Below are positions 1 to 11,724 of a DNA stretch of 64,000 nt, piece after piece; the stretch's first letter is position 1; each line of letters starts with the position of its first letter. The DNA is from Pseudomonas lactucae. Lineage in GTDB: Bacteria > Pseudomonadota > Gammaproteobacteria > Pseudomonadales > Pseudomonadaceae. The stretch is taken from the NCBI RefSeq assembly GCF_016937615.1, contig NZ_JAFHKI010000054.1:1-64000 (forward strand). The letters run 5' to 3'. The notes beneath the pieces are model-generated. The model was not told the origin of the DNA. It saw only the letters and a list, made by a program, of their open reading frames with translations, and made no database searches. The translations under genes and the position numbers were made by a program.

Positions 1-483
1 TTGGTAGCTTTTCTTCTCCGAAGAGAAAATCGGACGACCGGCTGCGCTCGCATCTGGGCCGTTGGTGCCGATCAGGCCACTTTGTGCCTGGTAAACACGT
101 TCGCCACCGTTATCGAACAACTGGAATGGAATTTCCGGGTGATCCTGACGACGCGGATACAGCGGCAGTGTCAGCTTGGCAACATCGCCACCTTGCGGGT
201 CGATAGCCAGGTCCAACACATCCGTTTTGATCTGAATGAGGTCGGTGCTTGTGGCAACTGCCACTTCGGCAGGTGCTTTTGTTTCGCCCGCTGCGCGTGG
301 AATGTCATCACTGGCGGCAGTATTGGTGCCACTCGCTGCATCGGGTAGCCCCGTTGGAACAGCATTGGCAGCAACATTCTGAGTCGGCAGGGCAGCCTGG
401 CCGTAGTCCTGGTTCCATTTAAGGACCATGACGTAGGACACGATTGCCAGGGCGACGATCAGGATCGTGCGTTTAATATCCAT
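1..483 (-). CDS. yidC: Membrane protein insertase YidC (N-terminal part, runs off the window)
   Basis: YidC inserts and folds inner-membrane proteins, alone or with SecYEG. The visible 161 codons begin at ATG 483 with MDIKRTILIVALAIVSYVMV, an N-terminal membrane anchor typical of Gram-negative YidC. A low-complexity Ala/Thr-rich linker follows, then the start of the periplasmic P1 domain (IDPQGGDVAKLTLPLYPRR). The conserved C-terminal insertase core lies outside the window. It is the third gene of the leftward rnpA-yidD-yidC block, with only 2 bp between the yidD stop and this start, so co-translation is likely. Identification is firm from the N-terminus and the context. Confidence 0.95.
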   Translation of the reverse strand, partial: MDIKRTILIVALAIVSYVMVLKWNQDYGQAALPTQNVAANAVPTGLPDAASGTNTAASDDIPRAAGETKAPAEVAVATSTDLIQIKTDVLDLAIDPQGGDVAKLTLPLYPRRQDHPEIPFQLFDNGGERVYQAQSGLIGTNGPDASAAGRPIFSSEKKSYQ

Positions 484-485
484 GA

Positions 486-731
486 TTACTCGGCCATCGA
501 AGAAGAACGGGAGGTAGGGATAGGCGGAACCGGGTCATAACCACCGGGATTCCACGGATGACAGCGACCTAAACGACGAAAGGTCAGCCAGCCACCGCGT
601 AGAAGACCATGATTTTCTATGGCTTCTAACGCGTAGCAGGAACAACTGGGGTAGAAACGACAGTGGTTGGCCATCAGAGGACTAATGGCATAGCGATAAA
701 ACTGGATCGGAACGAGCGCCAGTTTACGCAT
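486..731 (-). CDS. yidD: Membrane protein insertion efficiency factor YidD
   Basis: An 81-residue YidD family protein, which assists YidC-dependent insertion at the inner face of the membrane. The family signature is clear: the amphipathic N-terminus [19 protein letters not shown], then [19 protein letters not shown] and the basic [15 protein letters not shown]. The ATG at 731 is chosen over the adjacent upstream TTG because it gives the canonical N-terminus. The start overlaps the rnpA stop by 8 bp, and the gene is followed 2 bp later by yidC, so the three genes look translationally coupled. Confidence 0.95.
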   Translation of the reverse strand: MRKLALVPIQFYRYAISPLMANHCRFYPSCSCYALEAIENHGLLRGGWLTFRRLGRCHPWNPGGYDPVPPIPTSRSSSMAE

Positions 732-1128
732 CAAGGCTGTCTACCCCTACAGTTTCGGTGCTGACTGCTGGTGTTGGCTTGTGGGTACGCGCCAAACGTT
801 TCCAGAGCTTGCCGAAATGCTGAATCAATTCGGGGTTTTCTACATCACCCAAGCCTTTGCGCGCGACGATAACAATATCCCAACCAACCAGAGTGTCCTG
901 GTGGAGGCGAAACGATTCGCGCATCAGACGCTTGAGGCGATTGCGCTCAACGGAGAGCTTTACGCTCTTCTTGCCGATCACCAACCCGAGACGGGGATGA
1001 TCAAGATCGTTGTTACGCGCAAGGAGCAGGAGATTTTTCCCCGGAACCTTGCCGGTGGGGGAGTCAAAGACTGCCTTGAAATGCCGGGGGGTTAGCAGAC
1101 GCTTTTCCCGACTGAAGTCCTGACTCAC
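724..1128 (-). CDS. rnpA: Ribonuclease P protein component
   Basis: RnpA is the 134-residue protein subunit of RNase P, which binds the catalytic RNA and helps remove 5' leaders from pre-tRNAs. The sequence has the RNR motif region ([18 protein letters not shown]) and the start [20 protein letters not shown] typical of Pseudomonas. The GTG at 1128 is taken as the start; a second GTG lies directly before it at 1131, so one residue is uncertain. The open frame continues upstream but overlaps rpmH in another frame there. It lies 16 bp downstream of rpmH and overlaps yidD. Confidence 0.95.
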   Translation of the reverse strand: MSQDFSREKRLLTPRHFKAVFDSPTGKVPGKNLLLLARNNDLDHPRLGLVIGKKSVKLSVERNRLKRLMRESFRLHQDTLVGWDIVIVARKGLGDVENPELIQHFGKLWKRLARTHKPTPAVSTETVGVDSLDA

Positions 1129-1144
1129 CACCAGTACCGGATTA

Positions 1145-1279
1145 TCAAACTGCCAGACGCGCACGACCTTTGGCGCGACGACGCGACAGGACAGCACGGC
1201 CGTTCTTGGTAGCCATGCGAGCACGGAAGCCGTGGGTGCGGGCGCGTTTGATGGTGCTTGGTTGGAAAGTACGTTTCAT
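1145..1279 (-). CDS. rpmH: 50S ribosomal protein L34
   Basis: A 44-residue ribosomal protein L34, starting at ATG 1279 with [19 protein letters not shown] and ending KGRARLAV. It is extremely basic and has the normal family length. L34 is a structural protein of the large ribosomal subunit. It is the first gene of the leftward rpmH-rnpA-yidD-yidC block that diverges from dnaA, with oriC between them, an arrangement conserved across pseudomonads. The gene is short and is easily missed by ORF finding. Confidence 0.97.
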   Translation of the reverse strand: MKRTFQPSTIKRARTHGFRARMATKNGRAVLSRRRAKGRARLAV

Positions 1280-1379
1280 GGCGTTGTTACCTGGTTCGTC
1301 CACAACGGGCCGGAATGGCCCCCGTTTTAAGAGACCGGCGATTCTAGAGAAAGCAAGCCTCTAGGTCAATTTCCAACCA

Positions 1380-1800
1380 GCTTTTCCTTCTAATTAGATA
1401 TTCATGGGCAACGCGGCCTTTTCCACCCGCTCGGCTTCCAAGGGCAATGCCATAGATATAAAAATAAAGAAGGAAGTTATTTAAAGCTTTTCTGTAAAGC
1501 TTATAAAAGCTAGGCAGGCCATCCTCTGTGGATAAGTGCCTTTAGGCCATATTCCACGTGATGTACAGAGAATGACAACACGGGGGAGAAACGGTGGCCT
1601 GCCTGTGCTGCGCTGTCGGATAAGCTGTGCATGGAAAGGGTTGTTATCCACAGGCCGGTTACCCACAGACTTTCGACCCCACTTGTACAACGAGCTTAGG
1701 CACGCTTATCCACAGAGCTTATGCACAGACCATTGGTCGCCTTTTTTTAGCATAAGACGTTGATTTTGGCTGGCCCGTGAGCAAGCTACATGTGGATAAG
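1380..1800. other. oriC: Chromosomal replication origin oriC (rpmH-dnaA intergenic region)
   Basis: The rpmH-dnaA gap holds an AT-rich stretch (about 1383-1515, with runs such as ATAAAAATAAAG and TTATTTAAAGC) followed by a cluster of DnaA boxes. Perfect TTATCCACA boxes lie at 1527-1535 (reverse), 1644-1652, 1706-1714 and 1791-1799 (reverse). One-mismatch boxes are TTACCCACA at 1659-1667 and TTATGCACA at 1719-1727. An unwinding element beside phased DnaA boxes next to dnaA is the known layout of Pseudomonas oriC. The exact limits are my estimate. Confidence 0.9.
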
Positions 1801-1865
1801 TGGACGGCTGGCCGCTACAATGGCGGCTGTTTTTGCCTCACCGGCTTTCAACTTAGGGGATATCC

Positions 1866-3383
1866 GTGTCAGTGGAACTTTGGCAGCAGTGCGTGGAGCT
1901 TTTGCGCGATGAGCTGCCTGCCCAGCAATTCAACACCTGGATCCGTCCGCTACAGGTCGAAGCCGAAGGCGACGAGTTGCGTGTCTACGCACCCAATCGT
2001 TTTGTTCTCGACTGGGTCAACGAGAAGTACCTGGGCCGCGTTCTCGAATTGCTCGATGAACACGGCAACGGTCTCGCGCCCGCGCTCTCCTTATTAATAG
2101 GCAGCAAACGCAGTTCCGCACCTCGTGCCGCGCCGAATGCGCCATTGGCCGCCGCCGCTTCGCAAGCCCAGGCTGCAGCCGCGCCGCCCGCTGCTGCTCC
2201 CGCACCGGCACCTGCGCGTTCCAAGTCCTCTGCGCCAAAAAATGCCCCAGAGAACGAAGAGCCCTCCCGCGACAGCTTCGACCCGATGGCGGGCGCCAGC
2301 TCCCAACAAGCACCGGTGCGCGCCGAACAGCGCACCGTACAGGTCGAAGGTGCGCTCAAGCACACCAGTTATCTGAATCGCACCTTTACCTTCGAGAACT
2401 TCGTCGAAGGTAAATCCAACCAGTTGGCCCGTGCGGCCGCCTGGCAAGTCGCCGATAACCCCAAGCACGGTTACAACCCGCTCTTCCTTTATGGTGGCGT
2501 CGGCTTGGGTAAGACGCACTTGATGCATGCTGTGGGTAACCACCTGCTAAAGAAGAATCCGAATGCGAAGGTCGTGTACCTGCACTCCGAGCGCTTCGTG
2601 GCAGACATGGTCAAGGCCTTGCAGCTCAACGCCATCAACGAGTTCAAGCGGTTCTACCGCTCCGTGGATGCCTTGCTGATCGATGACATCCAATTCTTCG
2701 CCCGCAAGGAACGTTCCCAGGAAGAGTTTTTCCACACCTTCAACGCCTTGCTCGAAGGTGGCCAGCAGGTCATCTTGACCAGCGACCGCTATCCGAAGGA
2801 AATCGAAGGCCTGGAAGAACGCTTGAAATCCCGCTTCGGCTGGGGCCTGACCGTTGCTGTAGAGCCACCGGAGCTGGAAACCCGCGTCGCGATCCTGATG
2901 AAAAAGGCCGATCAGGCCAAGGTCGACCTGCCCCACGACGCGGCGTTTTTTATCGCCCAGCGCATTCGTTCCAACGTGCGTGAACTGGAGGGTGCGCTCA
3001 AGCGGGTCATCGCGCACTCGCACTTCATGGGCCGTGATATCACCATCGAGTTGATTCGCGAATCCCTGAAAGACTTGTTGGCACTGCAGGACAAACTGGT
3101 GAGTGTGGATAACATCCAGCGCACCGTGGCCGAGTACTACAAGATCAAGATTTCCGACCTGCTGTCCAAGCGCCGCTCGCGCTCGGTCGCACGCCCGCGT
3201 CAGGTGGCCATGGCCCTCTCCAAGGAGCTGACCAACCATAGTCTGCCGGAAATCGGTGATGTATTTGGCGGTCGCGACCACACCACGGTCTTGCACGCAT
3301 GCCGCAAAATCAACGAACTTAAGGAATCCGACGCGGATATTCGCGAGGACTACAAGAACCTGCTGCGTACACTGACTACGTGA
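1866..3383 (+). CDS. dnaA: Chromosomal replication initiator DnaA
   Basis: DnaA binds the boxes in oriC, melts the origin and loads DnaB helicase. The 505-residue product starts at GTG 1866 behind an AGGGGAT ribosome-binding sequence, with [18 protein letters not shown]. Domain I covers roughly residues 1-85. A long Ala/Pro-rich domain II linker follows (about 86-165). The AAA+ domain has Walker [10 protein letters not shown] and Walker [10 protein letters not shown]. The C-terminal DNA-binding signature is [12 protein letters not shown]. The linker is long compared with E. coli, as is usual in Pseudomonas. It heads the dnaA-dnaN-recF-gyrB run. Confidence 0.99.
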   Translation: MSVELWQQCVELLRDELPAQQFNTWIRPLQVEAEGDELRVYAPNRFVLDWVNEKYLGRVLELLDEHGNGLAPALSLLIGSKRSSAPRAAPNAPLAAAASQAQAAAAPPAAAPAPAPARSKSSAPKNAPENEEPSRDSFDPMAGASSQQAPVRAEQRTVQVEGALKHTSYLNRTFTFENFVEGKSNQLARAAAWQVADNPKHGYNPLFLYGGVGLGKTHLMHAVGNHLLKKNPNAKVVYLHSERFVADMVKALQLNAINEFKRFYRSVDALLIDDIQFFARKERSQEEFFHTFNALLEGGQQVILTSDRYPKEIEGLEERLKSRFGWGLTVAVEPPELETRVAILMKKADQAKVDLPHDAAFFIAQRIRSNVRELEGALKRVIAHSHFMGRDITIELIRESLKDLLALQDKLVSVDNIQRTVAEYYKIKISDLLSKRRSRSVARPRQVAMALSKELTNHSLPEIGDVFGGRDHTTVLHACRKINELKESDADIREDYKNLLRTLTT

Positions 3384-3421
3384 TGACACCAGCGCAGCTT
3401 ATTAAGGCAAGGGACTAGACC

Positions 3422-4525
3422 ATGCACTTCACCATTCAACGCGAAGCCCTGTTGAAACCCCTGCAACTGGTCGCAGGCGTCGTCGAGCGCCGACAGACCT
3501 TGCCGGTGCTTTCCAACGTATTACTGGTTGTAGAAGGCCAGCAGTTGTCCCTGACCGGTACCGACCTTGAAGTCGAACTGGTTGGTCGTGTACAGCTGGA
3601 AGAGCCTGCCGAGCCGGGCGAGATCACGGTACCGGCGCGCAAGCTGATGGACATCTGCAAGAGCCTGCCGAACGACGCGCTGATCGACATCAAGGTTGAT
3701 GAGCAGAAGTTGGTGGTGAAGGCCGGCCGTAGTCGTTTCACCTTGTCGACACTGCCGGCCAATGATTTCCCGACGGTAGAAGAAGGCCCTGGCTCGCTGA
3801 CCTGCAGCCTGGAGCAAAGCAAATTGCGCCGTTTGATCGAGCGCACCAGTTTCGCCATGGCCCAGCAGGACGTGCGTTACTACCTCAACGGTATGCTGCT
3901 GGAAGTGTCCGAGGGCATCATCCGCGCTGTAGCAACCGACGGTCACCGTCTGGCGATGTGCTCGATGCGCGCCGATATCGGCCAGCCGGACCGTCACCAG
4001 GTGATCGTGCCGCGCAAAGGTATCCTTGAACTGGCGCGCCTGCTGACCGAGCCGGACGGCAATGTCAGTATCGTGTTGGGCCAGCATCATATTCGCGCGA
4101 CCACCGGTGAATTTACCTTCACTTCCAAACTGGTCGACGGCAAGTTCCCGGATTACGAGCGCGTGTTGCCAAAAGGCGGCGATAAGCTGGTACTTGGCGA
4201 TCGCCAGGCGCTGCGTGAAGCGTTCAGCCGTACGGCGATTCTGTCCAACGAAAAGTACCGGGGTATCCGCCTGCAACTGGCCAATGGTCAGCTGAAAATC
4301 CAGGCCAATAACCCGGAACAGGAAGAGGCAGAAGAAGAAATCAGCGTTGATTACAACGGCGGCTCGTTGGAAATCGGCTTTAACGTCAGCTACCTGCTCG
4401 ATGTACTGGGTGTGATGACCACCGAACAGGTTCGCCTGATTCTGTCGGACTCCAACAGCAGCGCCCTGGTGCAGGAATCCGATAACGACGACTCGGCTTA
4501 CGTTGTCATGCCGATGCGCCTGTAA
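3422..4525 (+). CDS. dnaN: DNA polymerase III beta subunit (sliding clamp)
   Basis: The 367-residue beta clamp keeps DNA polymerase III processive and recruits many repair factors. It starts MHFTIQREALLKPLQLVAGVVERRQTLPVL and ends in the characteristic YVVMPMRL, the normal family length. Three homologous clamp domains of about 120 residues are expected across the chain. It lies 38 bp after dnaA and 20 bp before recF on the same strand, so an operon with dnaA is likely. Confidence 0.99.
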   Translation: MHFTIQREALLKPLQLVAGVVERRQTLPVLSNVLLVVEGQQLSLTGTDLEVELVGRVQLEEPAEPGEITVPARKLMDICKSLPNDALIDIKVDEQKLVVKAGRSRFTLSTLPANDFPTVEEGPGSLTCSLEQSKLRRLIERTSFAMAQQDVRYYLNGMLLEVSEGIIRAVATDGHRLAMCSMRADIGQPDRHQVIVPRKGILELARLLTEPDGNVSIVLGQHHIRATTGEFTFTSKLVDGKFPDYERVLPKGGDKLVLGDRQALREAFSRTAILSNEKYRGIRLQLANGQLKIQANNPEQEEAEEEISVDYNGGSLEIGFNVSYLLDVLGVMTTEQVRLILSDSNSSALVQESDNDDSAYVVMPMRL

Positions 4526-4545
4526 TCATGCTCAGCAGAAGCTAG

Positions 4546-8071
<3,526 letters not shown>

Positions 8072-8072
8072 T

Positions 8073-8077
8073 CCAGG
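8073..8077. repeat. Target site duplication CCAGG, gyrB side
   Basis: CCAGG directly precedes the element's terminal TGTAGG and is repeated at 33415-33419 directly after the opposite terminal CCTACA. A 5-bp duplication is what Tn7-family transposition produces. Confidence 0.93.
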
Positions 8078-8137
8078 TGTAGGCGGGCAAAGTTATTTGT
8101 CCTTTCGGACAAAGATAAGCTGTTCGGCCAAAATTAA
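8078..8137. repeat. Left (gyrB-proximal) transposon end with three transposase-site-like repeats
   Basis: The terminal inverted repeat TGTAGGCGGGCAAAGTTA starts at 8078. The core recurs as GGGCAAAGTTAT (8085-8096), GGACAAAGATAA (8107-8118) and GGCCAAAATTAA (8126-8137), about 20 bp apart. Closely packed direct repeats at a transposon end are typical of TnsB binding arrays. Confidence 0.85.
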
Positions 8138-8155
8138 GCGCTCACTGCCCCGCTG

Positions 8156-8198
8156 AAAAAACCTCGGTCGACTGAAAGGTCTGCCGGGGTTTTGTCTT
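8156..8198 (+). terminator. Intrinsic terminator just inside the transposon
   Basis: ACCTCGG (8161-8167) pairs with CCGGGGT (8184-8190, one G-T pair) and is followed by TTTGTCTTT. It lies 85-127 bp after the gyrB stop, inside the element, and could stop gyrB transcription in place of the displaced native terminator. Confidence 0.6.
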
Positions 8199-8338
8199 TA
8201 GAGGGGGATTGATTTTTCGGGCTTCAGAGGGCGTCGACTTGTACAATCCAACACCCTCAACCTTCTAATATGTCCGAGTGCTATGGCTGCGATTGCCGTG
8301 TACTGGGACGTCACGCATCCTATAGGGACTGATTACCC

Positions 8339-9949
8339 ATGGCCGACAAGCTGTCACTCGAAACGCTGGAGTCTTGGCTCTGGGAGTCCGCGAACATCCT
8401 GCGCGGCTCCATCGACTCCTCTGACTTTAAGAACTACATCTTCGGTCTCCTTTTCCTCAAACGTTACAACGACGTATTCGAAGAGCGTGTCGCCAAGCTA
8501 ATGAAGGACGAAAGCCTTAGTTATGGCGATGCCCATGAAGAAATCGAGGACAAATGGGGCACCTTCCCTATAAGTGCTCGCTGGTTTGATCTGATCTCGC
8601 GCACTGAGAACATTGGTGAGGCGTTGGATAAGGCCTTCGCAACCATTGAAGCGAATAACCCCGAACTGCAATACGTACTGACCGCCACTCAGTACGGTGA
8701 CAAGCGGGTATTGTCGGATGCCACTTTGCAGCGACTGCTACGTCACTTCAACCAATACAAGCTGGGCAATAACGACCTGTACAAGGCCGATATGCTTGGT
8801 GATGCCTACGAATACCTGATCAAGCAATTTGCTGACGATGCAGGGAAGAAAGGTGGTGAGTTTTATACGCCCAAGGCTGTAGTAGAACTGGTGGTTAAGC
8901 TGATCAATCCACAGCCGGGGCACAGTGTCTATGACCCAACCTGCGGCAGTGGCGGCATGTTGGTAGAAAGCGCCCACCATGTGTCCCGTTTGCCCAACGG
9001 TACGCTGATGGGTAAACCCAATGTGCTGCTCTTCGGGCAGGAGAAAAACCTGGGCACTTGGGCCATCGCTAAGCTCAATCTTTATCTACACAACATGCAT
9101 GCAGCTATTGAGCGCGGCGACACTTTGGTCGAGCCCAAGCACCTTGAGGGCGATTACCTGAAGACCTTTGACCGGGTGATTGCCAATCCCCCCTTCTCCG
9201 CCAAGTCCTGGTGGACGCCGCTGGAACTGAGTACCGAAAACGAGCAGGAAATCGGAAAGAAGCCCAAAGCGCCCAACTACAAGCAAGTTAATGACCCTTT
9301 TGGGCGACTGTTGTACGGCATACCGCCACGGAGTTATGGTGACCTCGCCTTCGCTCAGCACATGCTGGCCAGCCTAAAGGCTGATGGCCGTATGGGTGTT
9401 ATCCTGCCCCATGGCGTACTGTTCCGCAGTGGTGAAGAAGGCAAGATTCGTGAAGGGCTGCTGTTTGGCTCTGACGCCGCCAGTGGCAACCAGCCGGGCG
9501 ACCTCATTGAAGCCATAGTTGGCCTGCCCTCGGCTCTGTTCTACAACACAGGTATCCCGGCCTGTGTACTGATATTGAACAAGCAGAAACCCGTTGCCCT
9601 GAAGGGCAAGGTCATCATCATTGATGCCAGTCGTGGCTACCTCGAAGGTAAAGCCCAGAACAGCCTGCGCATTGAAGACATCACGCGTATCGTCAGTGCC
9701 CACAGGGATGCGTTCGAACAGCAGATGGAGATAGATAACTACTGTCGCGTGGTGTCGCTGGCGGAAATCCGCAGCTACGAATGCAACCTCAATATTGCCC
9801 GCTATATCGATAACGGTGAGACTGAAGAAATTGTGAACTTGGCCGCCACCTTGGAGCAACTGGCGGTGCTGGCCGAGGAAGATGCGCAGGTTGATGCACG
9901 ACTGAATGGTTATTTGGCTGAGTTGGGGTTGCTGGAGACAGACGCATGA
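8339..9949 (+). CDS. hsdM: Type I restriction-modification system methyltransferase subunit HsdM
   Basis: HsdM (536 residues) transfers methyl groups to adenine N6 within the HsdM2S complex and also forms the core of the restriction enzyme. An N-terminal helical HsdM_N domain (about 1-145) precedes the Rossmann methyltransferase domain, with motif I DPTCGSGG (199-206) and the catalytic NPPF (283-286) of N6-adenine enzymes. The ATG at 8339 follows a 267-bp leader from the gyrB stop that includes the transposon end. Its stop overlaps the hsdS start by 4 bp (ATGA), so the two are coupled. It is the first cargo gene of the transposon. Confidence 0.96.
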   Translation: MADKLSLETLESWLWESANILRGSIDSSDFKNYIFGLLFLKRYNDVFEERVAKLMKDESLSYGDAHEEIEDKWGTFPISARWFDLISRTENIGEALDKAFATIEANNPELQYVLTATQYGDKRVLSDATLQRLLRHFNQYKLGNNDLYKADMLGDAYEYLIKQFADDAGKKGGEFYTPKAVVELVVKLINPQPGHSVYDPTCGSGGMLVESAHHVSRLPNGTLMGKPNVLLFGQEKNLGTWAIAKLNLYLHNMHAAIERGDTLVEPKHLEGDYLKTFDRVIANPPFSAKSWWTPLELSTENEQEIGKKPKAPNYKQVNDPFGRLLYGIPPRSYGDLAFAQHMLASLKADGRMGVILPHGVLFRSGEEGKIREGLLFGSDAASGNQPGDLIEAIVGLPSALFYNTGIPACVLILNKQKPVALKGKVIIIDASRGYLEGKAQNSLRIEDITRIVSAHRDAFEQQMEIDNYCRVVSLAEIRSYECNLNIARYIDNGETEEIVNLAATLEQLAVLAEEDAQVDARLNGYLAELGLLETDA

Positions 9950-11265
9950 GGGATTGTGGCAATTCGGTATGTAAGGAAACAGCGATTGGGCGCATACCCT
10001 CAGAATGGTCTGTCGAACGAGTAGAAGTGCTTGCTGCCGTTGATTCTGAATCATTGTCAAACAAGACGACCGCAGACTTCTCGTTTCGCTACATTAGCCT
10101 TGGTGACGTTGATTCTGGAAAGTTAATCAATGGAAACACCAATATAACTTTCTCGGAGGCTCCCTCGCGAGCACGGCGAATAGTGAAATCGGGGGACATC
10201 CTGTTTGCCACCGTCCGCCCGAACTTAAAGGGGCATTACTTTGCTCGTCGAGTGGATGGAAACGTAATTGCCTCAACAGGGTTTTCTGTGGTTCGTGCAA
10301 GGGCCGAAATTGCCTCTTCCGACTTTTTGTACCACTCGCTTTTATCTGGAATTGTAGATGCACAAATCGAAAAGCTCACAGTTGGCTCCAACTATCCTGC
10401 CATCAACTCGGCTGATGTAAAGGGATTACTGATTTCAGCCCCGCCACTCCCCGAGCAACAAAAAATCTCAGCCATACTCACGGCCGTGGATGATAAGCTG
10501 GATGTGATTGCCCGCCAGATTGAAGCCACTAAAAACTTTAAACTGGGTCTGATGCAAACGCTGTTCAGCCGTGGGGTGGGCACCCAAGACGTTACTGGTC
10601 GCTGGGTGCCGCGTACCGAATTCAAGGACAGTGTGCTGGGGGAGATTCCAGCTGAGTGGCAGGTTGTACAGATTCAGGCGGTCAGTGAAGTTATTCGCGG
10701 TGCTAGCCCACGCCCTCAAGGTGATCCTAGATATTATGGGGGAGATGTGCCGAGGCTGATGGGGGCAGATGTTACCCGTGATGGAAAGTGGGTAATTCCG
10801 AAAATAGACTTTTTAACTGAGGAAGGTGCAAAGCGTAGTCGCCCATGTCCTAAAGGAACTCTTACGATAATTTGCTCTGGTGACGTTGGAGTTCCTTCAT
10901 TTCTGGCTGTTGACGCTTGCATACATGATGGATTTCTAGCGCTAATTAACATTGATGAGTCGCAGGCAAACAAGGATTACCTGTATCACATCATCTACTC
11001 AGTTAAGCAAAGATTTTATACATCTGCTACGCATGGAGGAGTCTTTACAAATCTTACAACGGGAATATTGAAAGAATTTTTGGTTCCTCTTCCGACGTTA
11101 GTAGAGCAACAAAAAATTGCGTCAATATTGGACGTTGCGGACGAAAAAATTTCAGCTGTATTAAGAAAGCGGGAGTATTACCAAAGCCTTAAACGTGGTC
11201 TGATGCAGAAGCTGCTAACCGGCGAATGGCGCGTAAAGTTAGATAACCCTGCCGGCACAGTCTGA
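9946..11265 (+). CDS. hsdS: Type I restriction-modification system specificity subunit HsdS
   Basis: HsdS (439 residues) determines the bipartite recognition sequence of the type I enzyme. There are two target recognition domains, each starting with the family's IPxxW element (GRIPSEW near residue 15 and GEIPAEW near 230). Each is followed by a conserved spacer helix region: PPLPEQQKISAILTAVDDKL, and LVEQQKIASILDVADEKI near the end. Both halves look intact, so the enzyme should recognise a full two-part target that cannot be read from sequence alone. The start overlaps hsdM by 4 bp. Base composition is more AT-rich than hsdM, as is common for exchangeable specificity genes. Confidence 0.95.
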   Translation: MRDCGNSVCKETAIGRIPSEWSVERVEVLAAVDSESLSNKTTADFSFRYISLGDVDSGKLINGNTNITFSEAPSRARRIVKSGDILFATVRPNLKGHYFARRVDGNVIASTGFSVVRARAEIASSDFLYHSLLSGIVDAQIEKLTVGSNYPAINSADVKGLLISAPPLPEQQKISAILTAVDDKLDVIARQIEATKNFKLGLMQTLFSRGVGTQDVTGRWVPRTEFKDSVLGEIPAEWQVVQIQAVSEVIRGASPRPQGDPRYYGGDVPRLMGADVTRDGKWVIPKIDFLTEEGAKRSRPCPKGTLTIICSGDVGVPSFLAVDACIHDGFLALINIDESQANKDYLYHIIYSVKQRFYTSATHGGVFTNLTTGILKEFLVPLPTLVEQQKIASILDVADEKISAVLRKREYYQSLKRGLMQKLLTGEWRVKLDNPAGTV

Positions 11266-11275
11266 GTCGCATTTC

Positions 11276-11721
11276 ATGGACGAGGTTCCTACCCTGTTCT
11301 CGGATCCTATGCCTGATCTGCAATACACCGTGCAGCGCAAGCTTGGGCGCTGTATGTTGCAGTCGCAGCAGTACGAACGGTGCTCAAGGCCATGGTGGCC
11401 AATAGCGAGCTGAGTGGCCCCCTGTTTCAACGATATTGGGCTGGGGGGCGCCTTACACTAGCCCCGCAGGGGGATTACCGTCTGCTTGCGTGAGGTGGAA
11501 ACCAAGCTGGATCAGGCGGGTGGTGGAAGCCTCTTTTGGAAGCCATTTGTTGGATTGCAGAGTCCTATCCAGAGCAGACGCCAAAGCACTATGGCTGTGG
11601 TAATTGGCGTCTTGTCATACATGAGTAGTTTGAAGTTCGCAAGCAACGCCAAACCGTTGATAGCCTTACAGTGGTTTGATATCAAAGTCGTTCGGGGGAA
11701 ACCTCCAAGGAGCAGGAGTAA
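11276..11721 (+). pseudogene. Decayed LOTUS/OST-HTH-like gene between hsdS and hsdR
   Basis: This 460-bp gap holds a broken reading frame rather than spacer. It opens at ATG 11276 (MDEVPTLFSDPMPDLQYTVQ), shifts frame near 11375 into VLKAMVANSELSGPLF, and then has a second block with WIAESYPEQTPKHYGCGNWR, LVIHE-stop-FEVRKQRQ and SLTVV-stop-YQSRSGETSKEQE. It ends at TAA 11719, 3 bp before hsdR. The W..A...P..YG..NWR pattern followed by FEV resembles the small LOTUS (OST-HTH) RNA-binding fold found in some bacterial proteins. I infer a former accessory gene of the hsd operon that has lost its middle and gained at least one shift and two stops. The family assignment is from memory of motifs only. 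Confidence 0.6.
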
Positions 11722-11724
11722 GCA

